From Anthopleura xanthogrammica (lineage: Eukaryota; Cnidaria; Anthozoa; Actiniaria; Actiniidae): DNA of 64,000 nucleotides. Shown piece after piece: positions 31,793 to 44,430 of the stretch. Position numbers and translations under genes: made by a program. Location of the stretch: NCBI GenBank assembly GCA_964019055.1, contig OZ025216.1, positions 8,235,414 to 8,299,413 on the forward strand, written 5' to 3'. How positions within the stretch are numbered: position 1 is the stretch's first letter; each line of letters begins with the position of its first letter. Below the pieces are notes generated by a model that saw only the letters and a program-made list of their open reading frames with translations, was not told the origin of the DNA and did not search any database.

Positions 31793-33724
31793 TTAGGCAG
31801 ACCCAGGGCACTTCTGCATAGTATACAACTCTACTCGAAGTGCAATGCGATGATTCCACTCGAGGGCAATAAACCTTACTAAACGAGTCTTGACCGGTCG
31901 AGAAAGTTTGTGAGCTACAATAGTGTTCATGTCGGTGTTACCAACGAAGATCTGTCGGCATACAAATAAGGGAAGAGGTTCACTTGAAATGATAACATAA
32001 CTTACATAGCTCTTTGGAGTTCGCGCCATGTATGTGGGCTGTAACCTAGCAACCCGTTACAGCAAGTCAGGATGTTCGGTACAACAAGACTAATGTTAGT
32101 TTCTATCCTACCTTTTTTTGCCCTTCAACTGCATAGTCGGTCCATTGCTGGCCATCATCACTGTAAGCCAAGGTGTAAGACTTCGACCAACTCGAATAAG
32201 CATGTGGTCTGCCTTGTGTAACTATCTTAGTAAGATAAAAGCTACGACCAGCATCTATCTGAATAAAAAGCAAGTAGAAATTGTTGTATAACGACGAGCC
32301 TGCGCTTATTAGATAGTCTTGGTCTGTAATGTTAAGACCCTGTTTAAGGTTAGAGTCTTCAGGCACTTTATAAAATAAATATGTTACAATTGTCCCTCAA
32401 AACAGCGGCACTGGAAATTGCATTTCCAAGAGCCTCAATTTCTAAATCTTAAGTTCAGGGGGTCCCCTCGAAACGCCCAGGATTCCCCCCCCCCCACTCA
32501 AAACTATGCTCCGCGGTACCTGGTCTTATCGTGTAGCGATTGCTAGGTTCAATCAGCTGTTAAAAGCCCTAAGTCCTTGAATATCATCTGCGCCAAATGC
32601 TGATAAACATTCCGCAACAAACAGGAATTGATGTCAAATGAAACCAAACACCTTACGTTGAGCAAGCATAAATATATTATTGAACTGTGCAATAAACCGA
32701 ACTTACTTGTAAATACTCTGTTCCTGACGATCTTTTATGAGCGACCCAGGCACCTGAATCCGCTTCGTTATTATATGGTAATGCTGGTTGATTGTTCAAA
32801 CGCCCACGCCAAGGAGCAAAGCCAATGAGATTATCATAGTACGACGAAGCAGTGATGTGGGAGTTAGGGATAGAACCGTTCTCCACTCCTATTGGTGCAT
32901 CACACGTTTTGACTATTGGAATGATAAAAAATAGAAATGTTCGAGACGGGTTTGATCGACAAAGAAAAAACATACCCTATTCAAGACACAACACTGTAAC
33001 TTATAACCCTATCTAAGACCCAAGAGAAATTCTATAACCTGAATACGTCGGCACAGTTGGAAGTTACGTGCCAACAGCTTTTTGGCGGCGAAAAGAACTA
33101 GTTTAGAAAAAAAGTTAAAATTGAATGCCCTATCTAAGACTTCAAAACACTAGTACCCCTAATATAACCTATCCAAGAATGATGACCCTATTCAAGAAAA
33201 TATCATGGAAATCATATACCTTTCGACCAAAATCTCGAAAAACCATACCCTATCCAGCGGAACATCCCCGTATCCATAGGCTTTATATGGGAGTACCCCC
33301 CCCCCCCCCCCCCCGAGAACAAATTCTAACGGTACTCACTGCATCCATACGTGTCATCAATCGGCGCACAAGTCAGATCTTCCCGGCATGCCACGTGGTC
33401 ACAGCTTCGAATGGGTTGGACCAAACCCACGTAGATGCCATGATGTAATGGTACCAAGTGTTCAGGGTTTGTCAAATGTGTCGCATTACTTAGTTCACAC
33501 AGATGCGCATTAACAAACAGGTTAAAGCTGTAGCAATCTCCACGATCAAGGCATTTCAAGTAACACACAAAAACACTAGAAGCTTGTACACTTTCCGTAA
33601 TGTGACCGACCAGAACCTGGCCATGTATGGAGAAGTTGTTGTCAAATTCTGGAAGGCGAGTTGCCAAGGTGAGTTGCCATAGTAAAACGATTGCAGATAG
33701 TAGCTGCCAAAGCATTTCAGTCAT
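31793..33724 (-). CDS. secreted apple/PAN + F5/8-type C domain protein 1
   Basis: Four minus-strand exons: 33724-33340, 32912-32707, 32258-32112 and 31951-31793; 897 bp, 298 residues, every junction in phase with GT-AG. Residues 1-21 are a signal peptide (MLWQLLSAIVLLWQLTLA). Residues 30-110 form an apple/PAN-type region with paired cysteines (VCYLKCLDRGDC, HLCELSN). A short cysteine segment (CDHVACREDLTC, YGC) of EGF type follows. Then comes a complete F5/8C (discoidin) domain, from CDAPIGVENGSIPNSHITAS through GFAPWRGRLNN and WSKSYTLAYSDDGQQW to LRVELYTMQKC. Such domains bind carbohydrate, lipid or matrix, so an extracellular lectin or adhesion role is inferred. It is the first of three tandem copies. 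Confidence 0.9.
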
Positions 33725-36526
33725 AATTGTTGACTCGTTCTACGAGATGGCTCACTGTTGAATGGTGAGCGGTATATTATTAATAATTCACCAACTGTTA
33801 TGGGTCGAAACGAACCAGAAAAACATCGCCTTAAATGTGAAGTAAACCAAGTTGTTCTATATTGATTCACCAAACTTTTTCTATAAGTAGAGGGATATTT
33901 CATATCTTAAGAACTTGGTTTATTTATTACGTGATAACCCTACAGATTTCAAACGTTAACGATACTAACGCAATCAAGTCATGCCAAACGTAGTACCCCA
34001 ACAATTTGCACTGACTTAGTTCTGATGAATATCTCTATATCTCTCTTCACTCTCTACGATATCACTACAGTCAGATACTATATTCTTTGATTACATATCT
34101 AAATACTTTTAGTGCGTACTTTGGCCGTTTTGGAAATCATTTCCATTAATTCCCTTTCGATTCAATTAAGTCAATTAAGGTTGGTCTTGCTTCTTACATT
34201 AATGCTGGTAGAATATATCCCCTTCCCTACCACATCAGTTTTTTTATGCGATTTACAACTAGGATGAAAAAAGTTTCAATTTTAGTTCAAATACTTTTAC
34301 CTCTGATCGTTGGATATTCCCGCTCGTGAATCTAGGAAAGGTACTGCCACTAATACAAGACAAGCGGTAACGTTTTAGCAACGACGTGATACGAACTGTG
34401 CTCGATAATTTATTCATTAGTCTCCTTAGCAGCGATGGACCGCGGAGGAATGGAACGAAAACGAATACGGCTGATAAAGAGACTATTTATTTAGCGCCTC
34501 AATTCATTTACAAATTTGGACTAAATTTTCTAGAAATGATTGTAAGAGGGGTGATTGCAAGAAATTACCTCAGCATCATACAGCTTTTCGTTTATAAATT
34601 CCGAGCTAAAGTTGCTTGAATTTGTTTTATAAAAATAACTGAAAACAAAAAAAAAAACAAAAAAAAAAACAAAAAAAAAAACAAAAAAAAAAACGAAAAA
34701 AATTAAAAAAAAAAATAGATGGCAGAACAAACCAAGAATTATAATTAATAAAAGATATCAATAGGCAGCTGGATTTGTGGTGAACAAAGACGATGGAGTA
34801 AACACTAGTAGTCCAACTAGCATGATATGAGTAGTGCTTGTTCGAGGTACAAAAGACTCCATACTGTGTCAATCAATGCCAGACTCACGTCAGAGAAACA
34901 AACTTCTTGGAATTGCATTTCATTAACGTGTAAAAATGTTTATAATTATACTGATATCTGTATAGTTACACACATTTTTTAAATATACGGTGTTTTTAAA
35001 CTTAAAAGTTTCCGTCTTATGCACCTGTTGTATCAACACACCAACGCAGTCCCAACTGGATTCGTTGGAGAACTGGCTTCTTAAATTGACATTTGATTAT
35101 TTCATATTTTACACAGCTAATTTATTGAGAAGAGCCGGAGAACTTGGTATTTTAAATAGCAAATAGATAATTCAAAATGGCGGCAAAATTATTGGGGGGG
35201 GGGCTATAGCCAGCCCCCCAGCCCCCCCTGCTACGCGGTCCCTGTGTATGGGGTTTACAGTGTTCTCATGTGACCCTATTCGTACGATTTCATTGGGTCT
35301 CACCCTAATGAATTAGTAATGAATATGATAAGTTTCCTTCTTATTCACCTGTTGTATTCAACACACCAGACTAAGGTCAAACATATCGAACTTCACATGA
35401 GCCGAACCTAGTAACATCAAAGAGGACCGCCTTATTATCCACTGTTTTCAATGCGTTTGGCTCATGTGAAGCTGTTTCTTCACGTGCATCAGTTTGTAAT
35501 CCTGAATATTGTCTAAACATCATAATGGCTTTCTTTCAAAACAGGAGGGAGTTTGTTTCAAGAGCCCAACTTGCTCAAAAATCACTCAAAAAGCTTAATA
35601 ACGTATCAGACTTTTATTTATAAGCATATTTTTCGGTATTAGAAACCGAATTTTACAAACTCTCCTAGGTTTAAAGCGAAGCGATAGATTACACAGGCAC
35701 CCCAAAATTTAGATAACCTGTCATACAACACTAAAATCGCTATTTTTGATCATTTCCCCATTCATTAGATTAAAACCAAGTGCACCCATTTAAAACATAT
35801 CTGATAAGCTTGCAATCCATATGTACAGTAATTTCTCTGGTGATCGTAGATAGATTTCGAACAGCAAAGCAAATTTTTTTTTCAAAAATCGAGTAAAAAA
35901 TATGTCATTTTCATACACATAGTACACTTCATAAAACTCAGCCGATCTCAGTGATATATTACGATCTGCTACTAGTAACTAAGAAGTTATAAAACATATG
36001 AAGACATTTTGAGAAATGCAATTCCAAATAGGAATGTTTTGGGGAGCAAATTATGCTACTTATGTATTTGAGGTCAACATGACGAAGGAATCGGTCTAAA
36101 AAACAATGTTCTCCATTTTTGCTAATCAAATTTTTTTTAAGATGGCTTCTTAGAAAGCGTAGCTTTTAATATTTCTGCTCACAAAGCTTTAAAGGTAAAG
36201 GTAAAGGTAAGGCGTCCTTATTTTACGTCGGTAGCTCGTAATAGTCCGTGCACGTGACTAATAAACTTGAGGCCGACATTGCGTTCATTTTTTCTTTCAA
36301 AAGGAAAGCCTTGTTGCTAAAGAAATGAGATTCAGTATAGAGCTCTTAAGTGTGACGTCACTCGTATGGAAAAACGACTTCCGGGTCCAAAAAAAAGCAG
36401 TTAGTTACATATATGTGAATAACCATTTGATAAGAACTATTTTCTAGATGAAATATTTCCCTCCATTTTTTTTTCCAGGTAGTTTGGTTGTATATCTTGT
36501 ACTGTTTTAGTGCTGATTACTGCGGC
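33725..36526. other. spacer between the two F5/8C genes
   Basis: Upstream region of gene 1 (33725-34900, with copies at 38170-40350 and 46060-46880) and downstream region of gene 2. It holds an A10-C microsatellite (34640-34690), a G/C-rich fragment with CCCCCCCTGCTACG (35190-35240) flanked by a 38-bp direct repeat (35005-35045 and 35340-35378), and an unrecognised insertion-like block at 35545-36290. The unoccupied TA target of the 2.5-kb element lies at 35409-35410. Confidence 0.5.
34640..34695. repeat. (A10-12 C)n microsatellite
   Basis: Runs of ten or eleven A separated by single C (ACAAAAAAAAAAAC repeated), in the upstream region of gene 1. Confidence 0.8.
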
Positions 36527-38169
36527 TTAGGCAGACCCAGGGCACTTCTGCATAGTATACAACTCTACTCTAAGTGCAATGCGACCATCATAATCAAGAA
36601 TAATCAACCTTACAAAACGAGTCTTGACCAGTCGAGAAAGTTTGTGAGCTACAATAGTGTCCATGTCGGTGTTACCAACGAAGATCTGTCGACATACAAA
36701 TAAGGGAAGAGGTTCACTTGAAATGATAACATGACTTACATAGCTCTTTGGAGTTCGCGCCATGTATGTGGGCTGTAACCTAGCAACCCGTTACAGCAAG
36801 TCAGGATGTTCGGTACAACAAGACTAATGTTAGTTTCTATCCTACCTTTTTTTGTCCTTCGACTGCATAGTAGGTCCATTGCTGGCCATCATCACTGTAA
36901 GCCAAGGTGTAAGACTTCGACCAACTCGGATAAGCATGTGGTCTGCCTTGCGTAGCTATCTTAGTAAGATAAAAGCTACGACCAACGTCTATCTGAATAA
37001 AAAGCAAGTAGAAATTATTGTATAATGACGAGCCTGCGCTTATTAGATAGTCTTGGTCTGTAATGTTAAGACCCTGTTTAAGGTTAGAGTCTTCAGACAC
37101 TTTATAAAATAAATATGTTGCAATTGTCTCTCAAAACAGCGACACTGGAAATTGCATTTCCAAGAGTCTCAATTTCTAAATCTTCAATTCAGGGGGTGAG
37201 GGCATCCCCTCGAAACGCCCCCCTCCCACTCAAAACTATCCTCCGCGGTACCTGGTCTTATCGTGTGGCGATTGCTAGGCTTCAATCAGCTGTTAAAAGC
37301 CCTAAGTCCTTGAATATCATTATCTACCCCAAATGCTGATAAACATTCCGCACCAAACAGGAATTGATGTCAAATGAAACCAAACACCTTACGTTGAGCA
37401 AGCATAAATAGATTATTAAACTGTGCAATAAACCGAACTTACTTGTAAATACTCTGTTCCTGAAGATCCACTGTGAGCGGCCCAGGCACCCGAATCCACT
37501 ACGCTGCTATATGGTAATGCTGGTTGATTGTTCAAACGCCCACGCCAAGGAGCAAAGCCAGTGTAATTACCATAATACGATGAAGCAGTGATGTGGGAGT
37601 TAGGGATAGAACCGTTCTCCACTCCTATTGGTGCATCACACGTTTTGACTATTGGGATGATAAAAAATAGATATGTTGGTCTTCATAGACAAAAAAAAAC
37701 AAAGAAAACGAGGCAAGGTAAAAATATTCCCATTATGTCTTCCGAGCATAACTTGTATCTATAACAGATTCTAACGGTACTCACTGCATCCATACGTGTC
37801 ATCCATCGGCGCACAAGTCAGATCTTCCCGGCATGCCACGTGGTCACAGCTTCGAATGTGTTGGACCAAACCCACGTAGATGCCATGATGTAATGGTACC
37901 AAGTGTTCAGGGTTTGTCAAATGTGTCGCATTGTTCAGTTCACACAGATGCGCATTAACAAACAGGTTAAAGCTGTAGCAATCTCCACGATCAAGGCATT
38001 TCAAGTAACACACAAAAACACTAGAAGCATGTACACTTTCCGTGATGTGACTGACCAGAACCTGGCCATGTATGGAGAAGTTGTTGTCAAATTCTGGAAG
38101 GCGAGTTGCCAAGGTGAGTTGCCATACTAAAACGATTACAGATAGTAGCTGCCAAAGTATTTCTGTCAT
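36527..38169 (-). CDS. secreted apple/PAN + F5/8-type C domain protein 2
   Basis: Exons 38169-37785, 37648-37443, 36992-36846 and 36685-36527, with lengths identical to gene 1 (385, 206, 147, 159 bp) and 298 residues. Same architecture: signal peptide (MTEILWQLLSVIVLVWQLTLA), apple/PAN region, CDHVACREDLTC segment and F5/8C domain. Differences cluster in the F5/8C loop (YYGNYTGF, LPYSSVVDSGAWAAHSGSS versus NNEADSGAWVAHKRSS) and in the last exon, the surface expected to touch ligand. Introns are shorter than in gene 1: intron 1 lacks the C-rich stretch near 33300. Both copies are open throughout, so both are probably used. Same strand and spacing as the rest of the array. Confidence 0.9.
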
Positions 38170-40355
38170 AATTGTTGACTCGTTCTACGAGATGACTCAG
38201 TGTTGAACAGTGAGCGGTATGTTTTTAATCATTCACCAACAAACTAACCGTTATGGGCGGGTCGAAACGAACCAAGTAGACCAAGTTGTTCTATTGATTC
38301 ATCAACCTTTTTTATAATCTTGAGGGATACTTGATGTTTGAGAATTCGGTTTAGCGGGTTTAGTTCAATCCTGATAACCCTACAGATTGCAAACGTTAAC
38401 GATACTGACACAATCAAGTTATGCCAAACGTAGTACCCCAACAATTTGCACTTAAGTATTAGATGTTTTTGTTGCTTGGTAATTATAAAGTGTTATAAAG
38501 TGTTTCATCAAGCACTTAGTTCTGATGAATATCATTACAGTAAGACCCTATTGTTTGATAACATATCTATCATTTTAGTACTTTTGCTGTTTTCAAAATC
38601 GTTAATTCAATTTCGATCCATTAAGGCAATTACGGGTTGGTCTTATCCTTGACAATTTTTGTCTAAAACAGTGCCAAAAATGTACACTTACCGCTTTTTC
38701 TATGAGTTAGACCCATGTAGTTTTTCAAACTTTGTCAAAACGGTTTCTTTTTTATGTACTCTTTGTTTTTCTATAGTAGGCAGCTCCTTAATTTAATTTC
38801 TATGCATTAAGTCAATTAAGGTTGGTCTTGCTTCTTACATAAATGCTTGTAGAATATATCCCCTTCCCTACCACATCAGTTTTTTATGCGATTTACAACT
38901 AGGGTGAAAAAGGTTTCAATTTTAGTTCAAATACTTTTACCTCTCATCGTTGGATATTCCTGCTCGTGAATCTAGTTAACGTACTGTCACTAAGGGACGG
39001 ACCATTAGATAATTGATGGGGGGATAACAGGAATTTTAGTCGCATGATATTTATTTTTTTGTCCCACCCCCTGCACGTTATTTTTTTTGAACATCATGAC
39101 CTTGCACGATATTAAAAAAAACCAGTATGGAATGGGTAATATTATTAATCATCCAGAGGGCAAAATTACTGATTGATCGATCAAGTAGGGCTTTAGGCAG
39201 AATTTGAATTCTAAATTGTCTGAGCATGTAAAAAAATCAATATGTAAAATTATAATTTATTTAACTGGCTTCTTGGAACCACTCTTACCACTGAAAGAGA
39301 TGATAACTACTACTATTTCAGCCATTGAAAACTGAACGTCAGAGTCCGAATTCCGTTCTAAGTTATTATATAGTTCTGATGTTGAACCCAATTGTGCATT
39401 ATGAGGGAGCGTCGAGCGTAATTGTCGATTGGGAAGAAGGGTAACGACCGCTAAAGGCGGGGAACGTAGGGGGGTTTGCATGCCCCCGAAAAAAAAAATT
39501 GAAAATTGAGACCCTCGAAAATGCGTTTCCCTGTGATTTGAGGGGCATTCGCAACATATTTATAAAGTTCGTGTCATTACCCTTGACCTGTGCTTGCTCG
39601 ATCTTTTTTTCGCACAGAAGAGCGTGCTTGATATATTTTTTTTGAGGTTTAAGAGCTTGCTCGATATATTTTTGGGGATTTACGCAACCCCCCATCAACT
39701 ATCTATTTTAAATGGTCCGAGTAAGACAAGTAACGTTTTAGCAACGACGTGTTACGCCTTTATTTAGCGCCTCAATTCATTTACAAATTTGGACTACATT
39801 TTCTAGAAATAATTGTAATAGGGATTAGCCCACTTTCGATATTCTGGTTGAGTGATCACGCACTTAGAAGTTCAAGGCGAGGCTCCGATGAAACACAAGA
39901 ATATATTAGGATTCCTACATTGTTCCCCCGGAACCTCGTCATGAATGGCTTTATGCGTGATCACTCAACCAGAATATCGAAAGTGGGCTATTGTAAAAAT
40001 CACCACAGCATTAAAAATCATAAATTATAAATAGTTCGAGGATACAGCTTTTCGTTTTCAAATTCCCAGCTAAAATTGCCAGAATAAATGTCTAATAAAA
40101 ATAACGGAAATAAAAAAAATAATAATAATAAAAAAAAAAAAAAACGAGAGAGAAAAAAAATAGATGGTAGAACAAACCAAGAATTATAATTAATAAAAGC
40201 TACCAATAGGCAGGTGGATATGTCCAGTGATGAACAAAGACGATGATATAATCTAAGTAGGGCCTGTTCGAGTTACAAAAGACTCCATGTTACGCCAATC
40301 AATGCCGGACTTACGTCAGAGTAACAAACTTCATGGAAATCATTTCATTAATTAA
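38170..40355. other. upstream region of F5/8C gene 2
   Basis: Duplicate of 33725-34900 with an extra block (38990-39720) that shows CCCCC and GAGCTTGCTCGATATATTTTT-type repeats but no gene. It includes a lone terminal-repeat fragment at 38456-38515 and a 39-bp inverted repeat at 39822-39860 and 39953-39991 (CCCACTTTCGATATTCTGG and its complement) around a 90-bp loop. Confidence 0.5.
38456..38515. mobile_element. terminal-repeat fragment of the tRNA-carrying MITE
   Basis: TATTAGATGTTTTTGTTGC, TTGGTAATTATAAAGTG and AAAGTGTTTCATCAAGCA match one end of the element at 54205-54480; the rest is absent. Confidence 0.55.
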
Positions 40356-40406
40356 AGTGTTTCCCTCCTGTTACCAAACATCCATACTGAAAGTTAGTTA
40401 TGAAAT

Positions 40407-40551
40407 ATGTACTTATTGACTGAGTGGGAGGTCCGAACGGGAAAATATTTGGCTCGAGGTCCTGAAGTACGGAACGAGCGCAGCGAGTTCCGTGCCAAGG
40501 ACCGAGAGCCAAATATTTTCCCGTTCGGACCGACCTTAACTCAGTCAATAA
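40407..40551. repeat. palindrome inside the TTAA element
   Basis: TTATTGACTGAGT, GGTCCGAACGGGAAAATATT and GGCTC are matched inverted by GAGCC, AATATTTTCCCGTTCGGACC and ACTCAGTCAATAA, around a GAACGAGCGCAGCGAGTTCC core that is itself a palindrome. Confidence 0.8.
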
Positions 40552-41310
40552 GCATTTTATCATATGACCACATATAAAAAATCGATTTCAAAGCGTTTTT
40601 AATAAATGCGAATCAAAATGCGTAGTTTTTACATGATTGACGGCAGCGAGTCCGAACGGCGAGTCCGAACGGGAAATTATTACACTTTTCGGAAAAGCGT
40701 ACTTTTTTTGCTGACGACATTTTCCCCAAAGGTTTTTTTTAGAATCACGCGTACAGTGAAATACGGTCATATGATAATTCACCGTATTCTACTTAGATTG
40801 AAGTTTATAATTCAGCTAAGCCTAAATTCTGAGCGATTACAACGGTATCTGGAAAAAACAAACCTATTCTGTTAAACTATGGTATATTGCAAACAAAATA
40901 TCTAAAAACAAGAAAAATTTTATCTGACAGTTTTTGAGTGAATCATAAAAATATTTTGAATCCGATATTTTGCGTGCGTATACGTGTATCCATGCTTAAG
41001 CTGCTTAGTTTGGTTTGTGAATTTTTAACAACCTTACTTCTAAATCACGACAAAATGTGCCTCCGACTTATAATATGAAACCTTGAAAGTTTTAAAGAGT
41101 TTCTCCTTCGCGTTTTAGAGACTGATTTTTTTTATAGGAAACCACATTTTTTAGACTGAGTTGCTAATATTGTAGTTTTAGCTAGTTTTAGCGCTTTTCC
41201 TTGATATTTCAAAAACCACGAGATAAATGTTTTTTAAACTTTCGTGATCGTTTTTTTTAATTATATGATCAACAGTGTCTCAAAATTTTATCTGGACTGA
41301 AACATTTTAA

Positions 41311-41455
41311 CATGGTCAAATACATTAATAAAGTTAGCCTAAAATGCAATTGAAAGTTGTGCTATGTTTCCAGCTGAATTAATTAGCACTGTCCGTCAAC
41401 TTCAATTGCATTTTCAGTAGGCTAACTTTATTAATGTATTTGACCATGTTAAAAG
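41311..41455. repeat. innermost palindrome of the TTAA element
   Basis: ACATGGTCAAATACATTAAT through GCAATTGAAAGTTG is complemented by CAACTTCAATTGC through ATTAATGTATTTGACCATGT; arms of about 50 bp with a 37-bp loop. Confidence 0.8.
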
Positions 41456-42060
41456 GTTTCAATCCTTTGAAAATCGGTCAGATAAAAGTTTCTAGTTTTT
41501 AGATATTTTGCTTGCTAATACCATATCTTAACAGAATAGGTTTGGTTTTTTAGGTACCGTAGTAATCGCTCATAATTTAGGTTAAGGTGAATTCAACGAT
41601 TCTTGTTTATCGCCGCTATCTTAATGTAATTTTTTTTTAACTTTACATTTTTATAAAATTTAATCTAAGTAGAATATATTTTGAGAATTTCATAAGAATC
41701 AAACAAAGGAAAGTTAGTTGAACGGCCGCTCAAAAATGTTCGGTGCGGTTGTTTGGAAGCAGGAGGGAGACACCTTAAACTTGTAAAAATGTTTAAATTA
41801 TACTGACATCGGTAAAGTTACAAAAGTTTTTAGTACACGGTGTATTTAAACTTAAAAGTTTCCTTCTTATTCACCTGTTGTATTCAACAAACCAGACTAA
41901 GGTCAAACATATCGAACTTCACATGAGCCGAACCTACACAGTAAATTTGATAGGGCTGATTTGGCCCCACAGAGCCGTTTTGGCATTTTTAAAATAGTGC
42001 TATTTTGGCCCAGAGATGGGTCAAAATGGAACAAAATGCTATTTTGGCCCCATGAAAGCC

Positions 42061-42785
42061 ATTTTGGCATAGCTTTATTAGTACTGTTTTGGCCCAAGGG
42101 TAAGCCAAAAAAGAATAAGAGGCTATCTTGGCTCTACCACAGCCATTTTGACCCTATAACATTTAGTGTTGATTTGGCCCAAGGGTAGGCCAAAACAGAA
42201 TAAGAAGCTATCTTGGCTCTGCCACAGCCATTTTAGCTCTATTACATTTTGTGCTGTTTTGGCCCAAAGGCTGGCCAAAACGGGACGAGGGGCTATTTCA
42301 GTTTGTGGGAACCATTTTGGCCTCATAACATTTAGTGCTGTTTTGGCCCAAAGGCTGGCTAAAACGGGACGAGGGGCTATTTCAGTTTGCGGGAGCCATT
42401 TTGGCCTCATAACATTTAGTGCTGTTTTGGCCCAAAGGCTGGCCAAAATGGGACGAGGGGCTATTTCAGTTTGCGGGAGCCATTTTGGCCTCATAACATT
42501 TAGTGCTGTTTTGGCCCAAAGGCTGGCTAAAACGGGAAAAGGGGCTATTTTAGTTTGAGGGAGCCATTTTGGACTCATAACATTTAGTGCTGTTTTGGCC
42601 CAAAGGCTGGCCAAAATGGGACGAGGGGCGGACGAGGGGCTATTTCAGTTTGCGGGAGCCATTTTGGCCTCATAACATTTAGTGCTGTTTTGGCCCAAAG
42701 GCTGGCCAAAATCGGATGAGGAGCTATTTCAGTTTGCGGGAGCCATTTTGGCCTCATAACATTTAGTGCTGTTTTGGCCCAAAGG
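42061..42785. repeat. 84-bp tandem array
   Basis: About nine copies of a unit containing AACATTTAGTGCTGTTTTGG, CCCAAAGGCTGGCCAAAA and GCGGGAGCCATTTTGG. Phases of GTGCTGTTTTGG fall near 42247, 42330, 42418, 42502, 42586, 42678 and 42763. The first two units are diverged, and one unit has a 10-bp duplication (GGACGAGGGGC, 42620-42640). Confidence 0.85.
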
Positions 42786-43854
42786 GCTGTTTAAGTTTAC
42801 TATTTGCTAATCGGGTTACCATATAAAACAAAAGGTTAATTATAATATTATATCCTATATATAAAGCTGTTCTGGTTCTATCATGGGCTAAAATCTGTAA
42901 AATGGAAACCAAGGTGCTATTTTAGAATCCAGGGGGCCATTTTGGCTCCATACATATCTTGTCTAAATTTGTTTTTTATTTTGAACTGATCGTGCAAATA
43001 TTTTTTTGAAATAGATAAATTACAAACTTTGCCGTAGCGAAAAAGCAATTTGAGTAAATATCATTTGATTGTATAGCCAATAACGTATATGAAATGTAAA
43101 CCTGCCCGAGAAAATGATCCCATAATTCATTGCGTCCCGAAAGACCATGATTCTCAGCGGGGAAGGCATTTCAAAGCCCGCCATTTTCAAGAAGCATGGC
43201 CAACGATATGGCGAACAGTAGCTTCTTTATGTGATTCTTTTAAACCCTTTTGGGTAAGAATATTGACGGAAACTCAGAAGAACGGCACTTAAGATGTTCA
43301 AGATCATTTTGGATCAGTTTTTTTCCTTGAAGATGGCTAAATTATCGGTGAGTAGATTATTTTAGCCGAACCTTTGTCCTTTGCCTTTAAAAGTTTACAA
43401 CTGTAATAATAAACTTCATGGAGCTTCAAATGTTTTTTTAGGGTTAATTTTTGATAATAGAAGCCGGTGAATTGTGTAGAATTGCCTATAATTATCTGTG
43501 GTTTCGCTTTTTCAATACTTTTTAAGCTCATGGTTTTGTTTGCTTCTACTTAGAGATGGAGATTACACATTATATATGGAGCAGCAATTGACTACATACA
43601 GTCATGTAGAGTAAAGGAGTAGCAGCTACTTGCAAGTATAAACTGATATACTCATAATATAAAGAATATACAATGTTTTCAGATAATTAGGTTTTTTTAG
43701 GTTTTTGACTAAATTGAAAATTCGCTTTTGTCTCTGATCGTGATTGCTATTTTTATTAAATCATGGTTGTACTGTAAACAAGTCTTCAACAGTTATTTTA
43801 ATATGAATAAAAATGAATACACCGATTATGGAGCAAAAAAGGCGATTTCCGGAT

Positions 43855-44430
43855 CATTTAGTGGCTCTAGACATGGGATAAATTGGCCCCTTTAAAATTG
43901 GGCCAAAAAATGGCCCTAATATTAAGGGCTAAAACGGCCCCGTCAAAAGAGGGCGGTATCCGGGTCAAAAATTGGCTCTAGACATGGACAAAAATTGGCC
44001 CCTATAAAATTGGGCCAAAAAACGGCCCTAATATTAAGGGCTAAAACGGCCCCGTCAAAAGAGGGCGGTAGGCTCTAGACATGAGCTAAATTGGCCCCTT
44101 TAAAATTGGGCCAAAAAACGGCCCTAATATTAAGGGTTAAAACGGCCCCGTCAAAAGAGGGCGGTATCCGGGTCAAAAATTGGCTCTAGACATTGGCTAA
44201 ATTGGCCCCTTTAAAATTGGGCCAAAAAACGGCCCTAATATTAAGGGCTAAAACGGCCCCGTCAAAAGAGGGCGGTATCCGGGTCAAAAATTGGCTCTAG
44301 ACATTGGCTAAATTGGCCCCTATAAAATTGGGCCAAAAAACGGTCCTAATATTAAGGGCTAAAACGGCCCCGTCAAAAGAGGGCGGTATCCGGGTCAAAA
44401 TTTTGGCCCCATTTTTGGGGCTGAAACGGC
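43855..44430. repeat. 112-bp tandem array
   Basis: Five copies of a unit with GGCTCTAGACATG, AAAATTGGGCCAAAAAA, CGGCCCTAATATTAAGGGC and CCCCGTCAAAAGAGGGCGGT; one unit is 15 bp shorter (near 44070). The word AATATTAAGGGC recurs about every 112 bp. Confidence 0.85.

Larger units (their letters stand above)
40356..41774. mobile_element. 1.42-kb TTAA-flanked element (piggyBac-like, non-autonomous)
   Basis: The ends AGTGTTTCCCTCCTG and CAGGAGGGAGACACC are inverted repeats bounded by TTAA on both sides (40352-40355, 41775-41778). The paralogous unit 1 reads TTTCATTAACGTG without the element near 34920. The interior has no transposase. Instead it holds nested palindromes: 40407-40551 (TTTGGCTC arms), 40780-40960 against 41460-41680, and 41311-41360 against 41398-41455. 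Confidence 0.7.

Noticed and set aside
34530..34872. Phe/Val-rich minus-strand frames
   Set aside because: They derive from the A10-C microsatellite.
42123..42614. 163-codon frame with repeated ASLWAKTALNVMRPKWLPQTE units
   Set aside because: An 84-bp repeat unit is a multiple of three, so it stays open by itself; the opposite strand is open too, and no start context or homologue is seen.
43855..44430. Regular repeats considered as a CRISPR array
   Set aside because: Units are 112 bp and nearly identical throughout with no variable spacers, and the host is an intron-bearing eukaryote.
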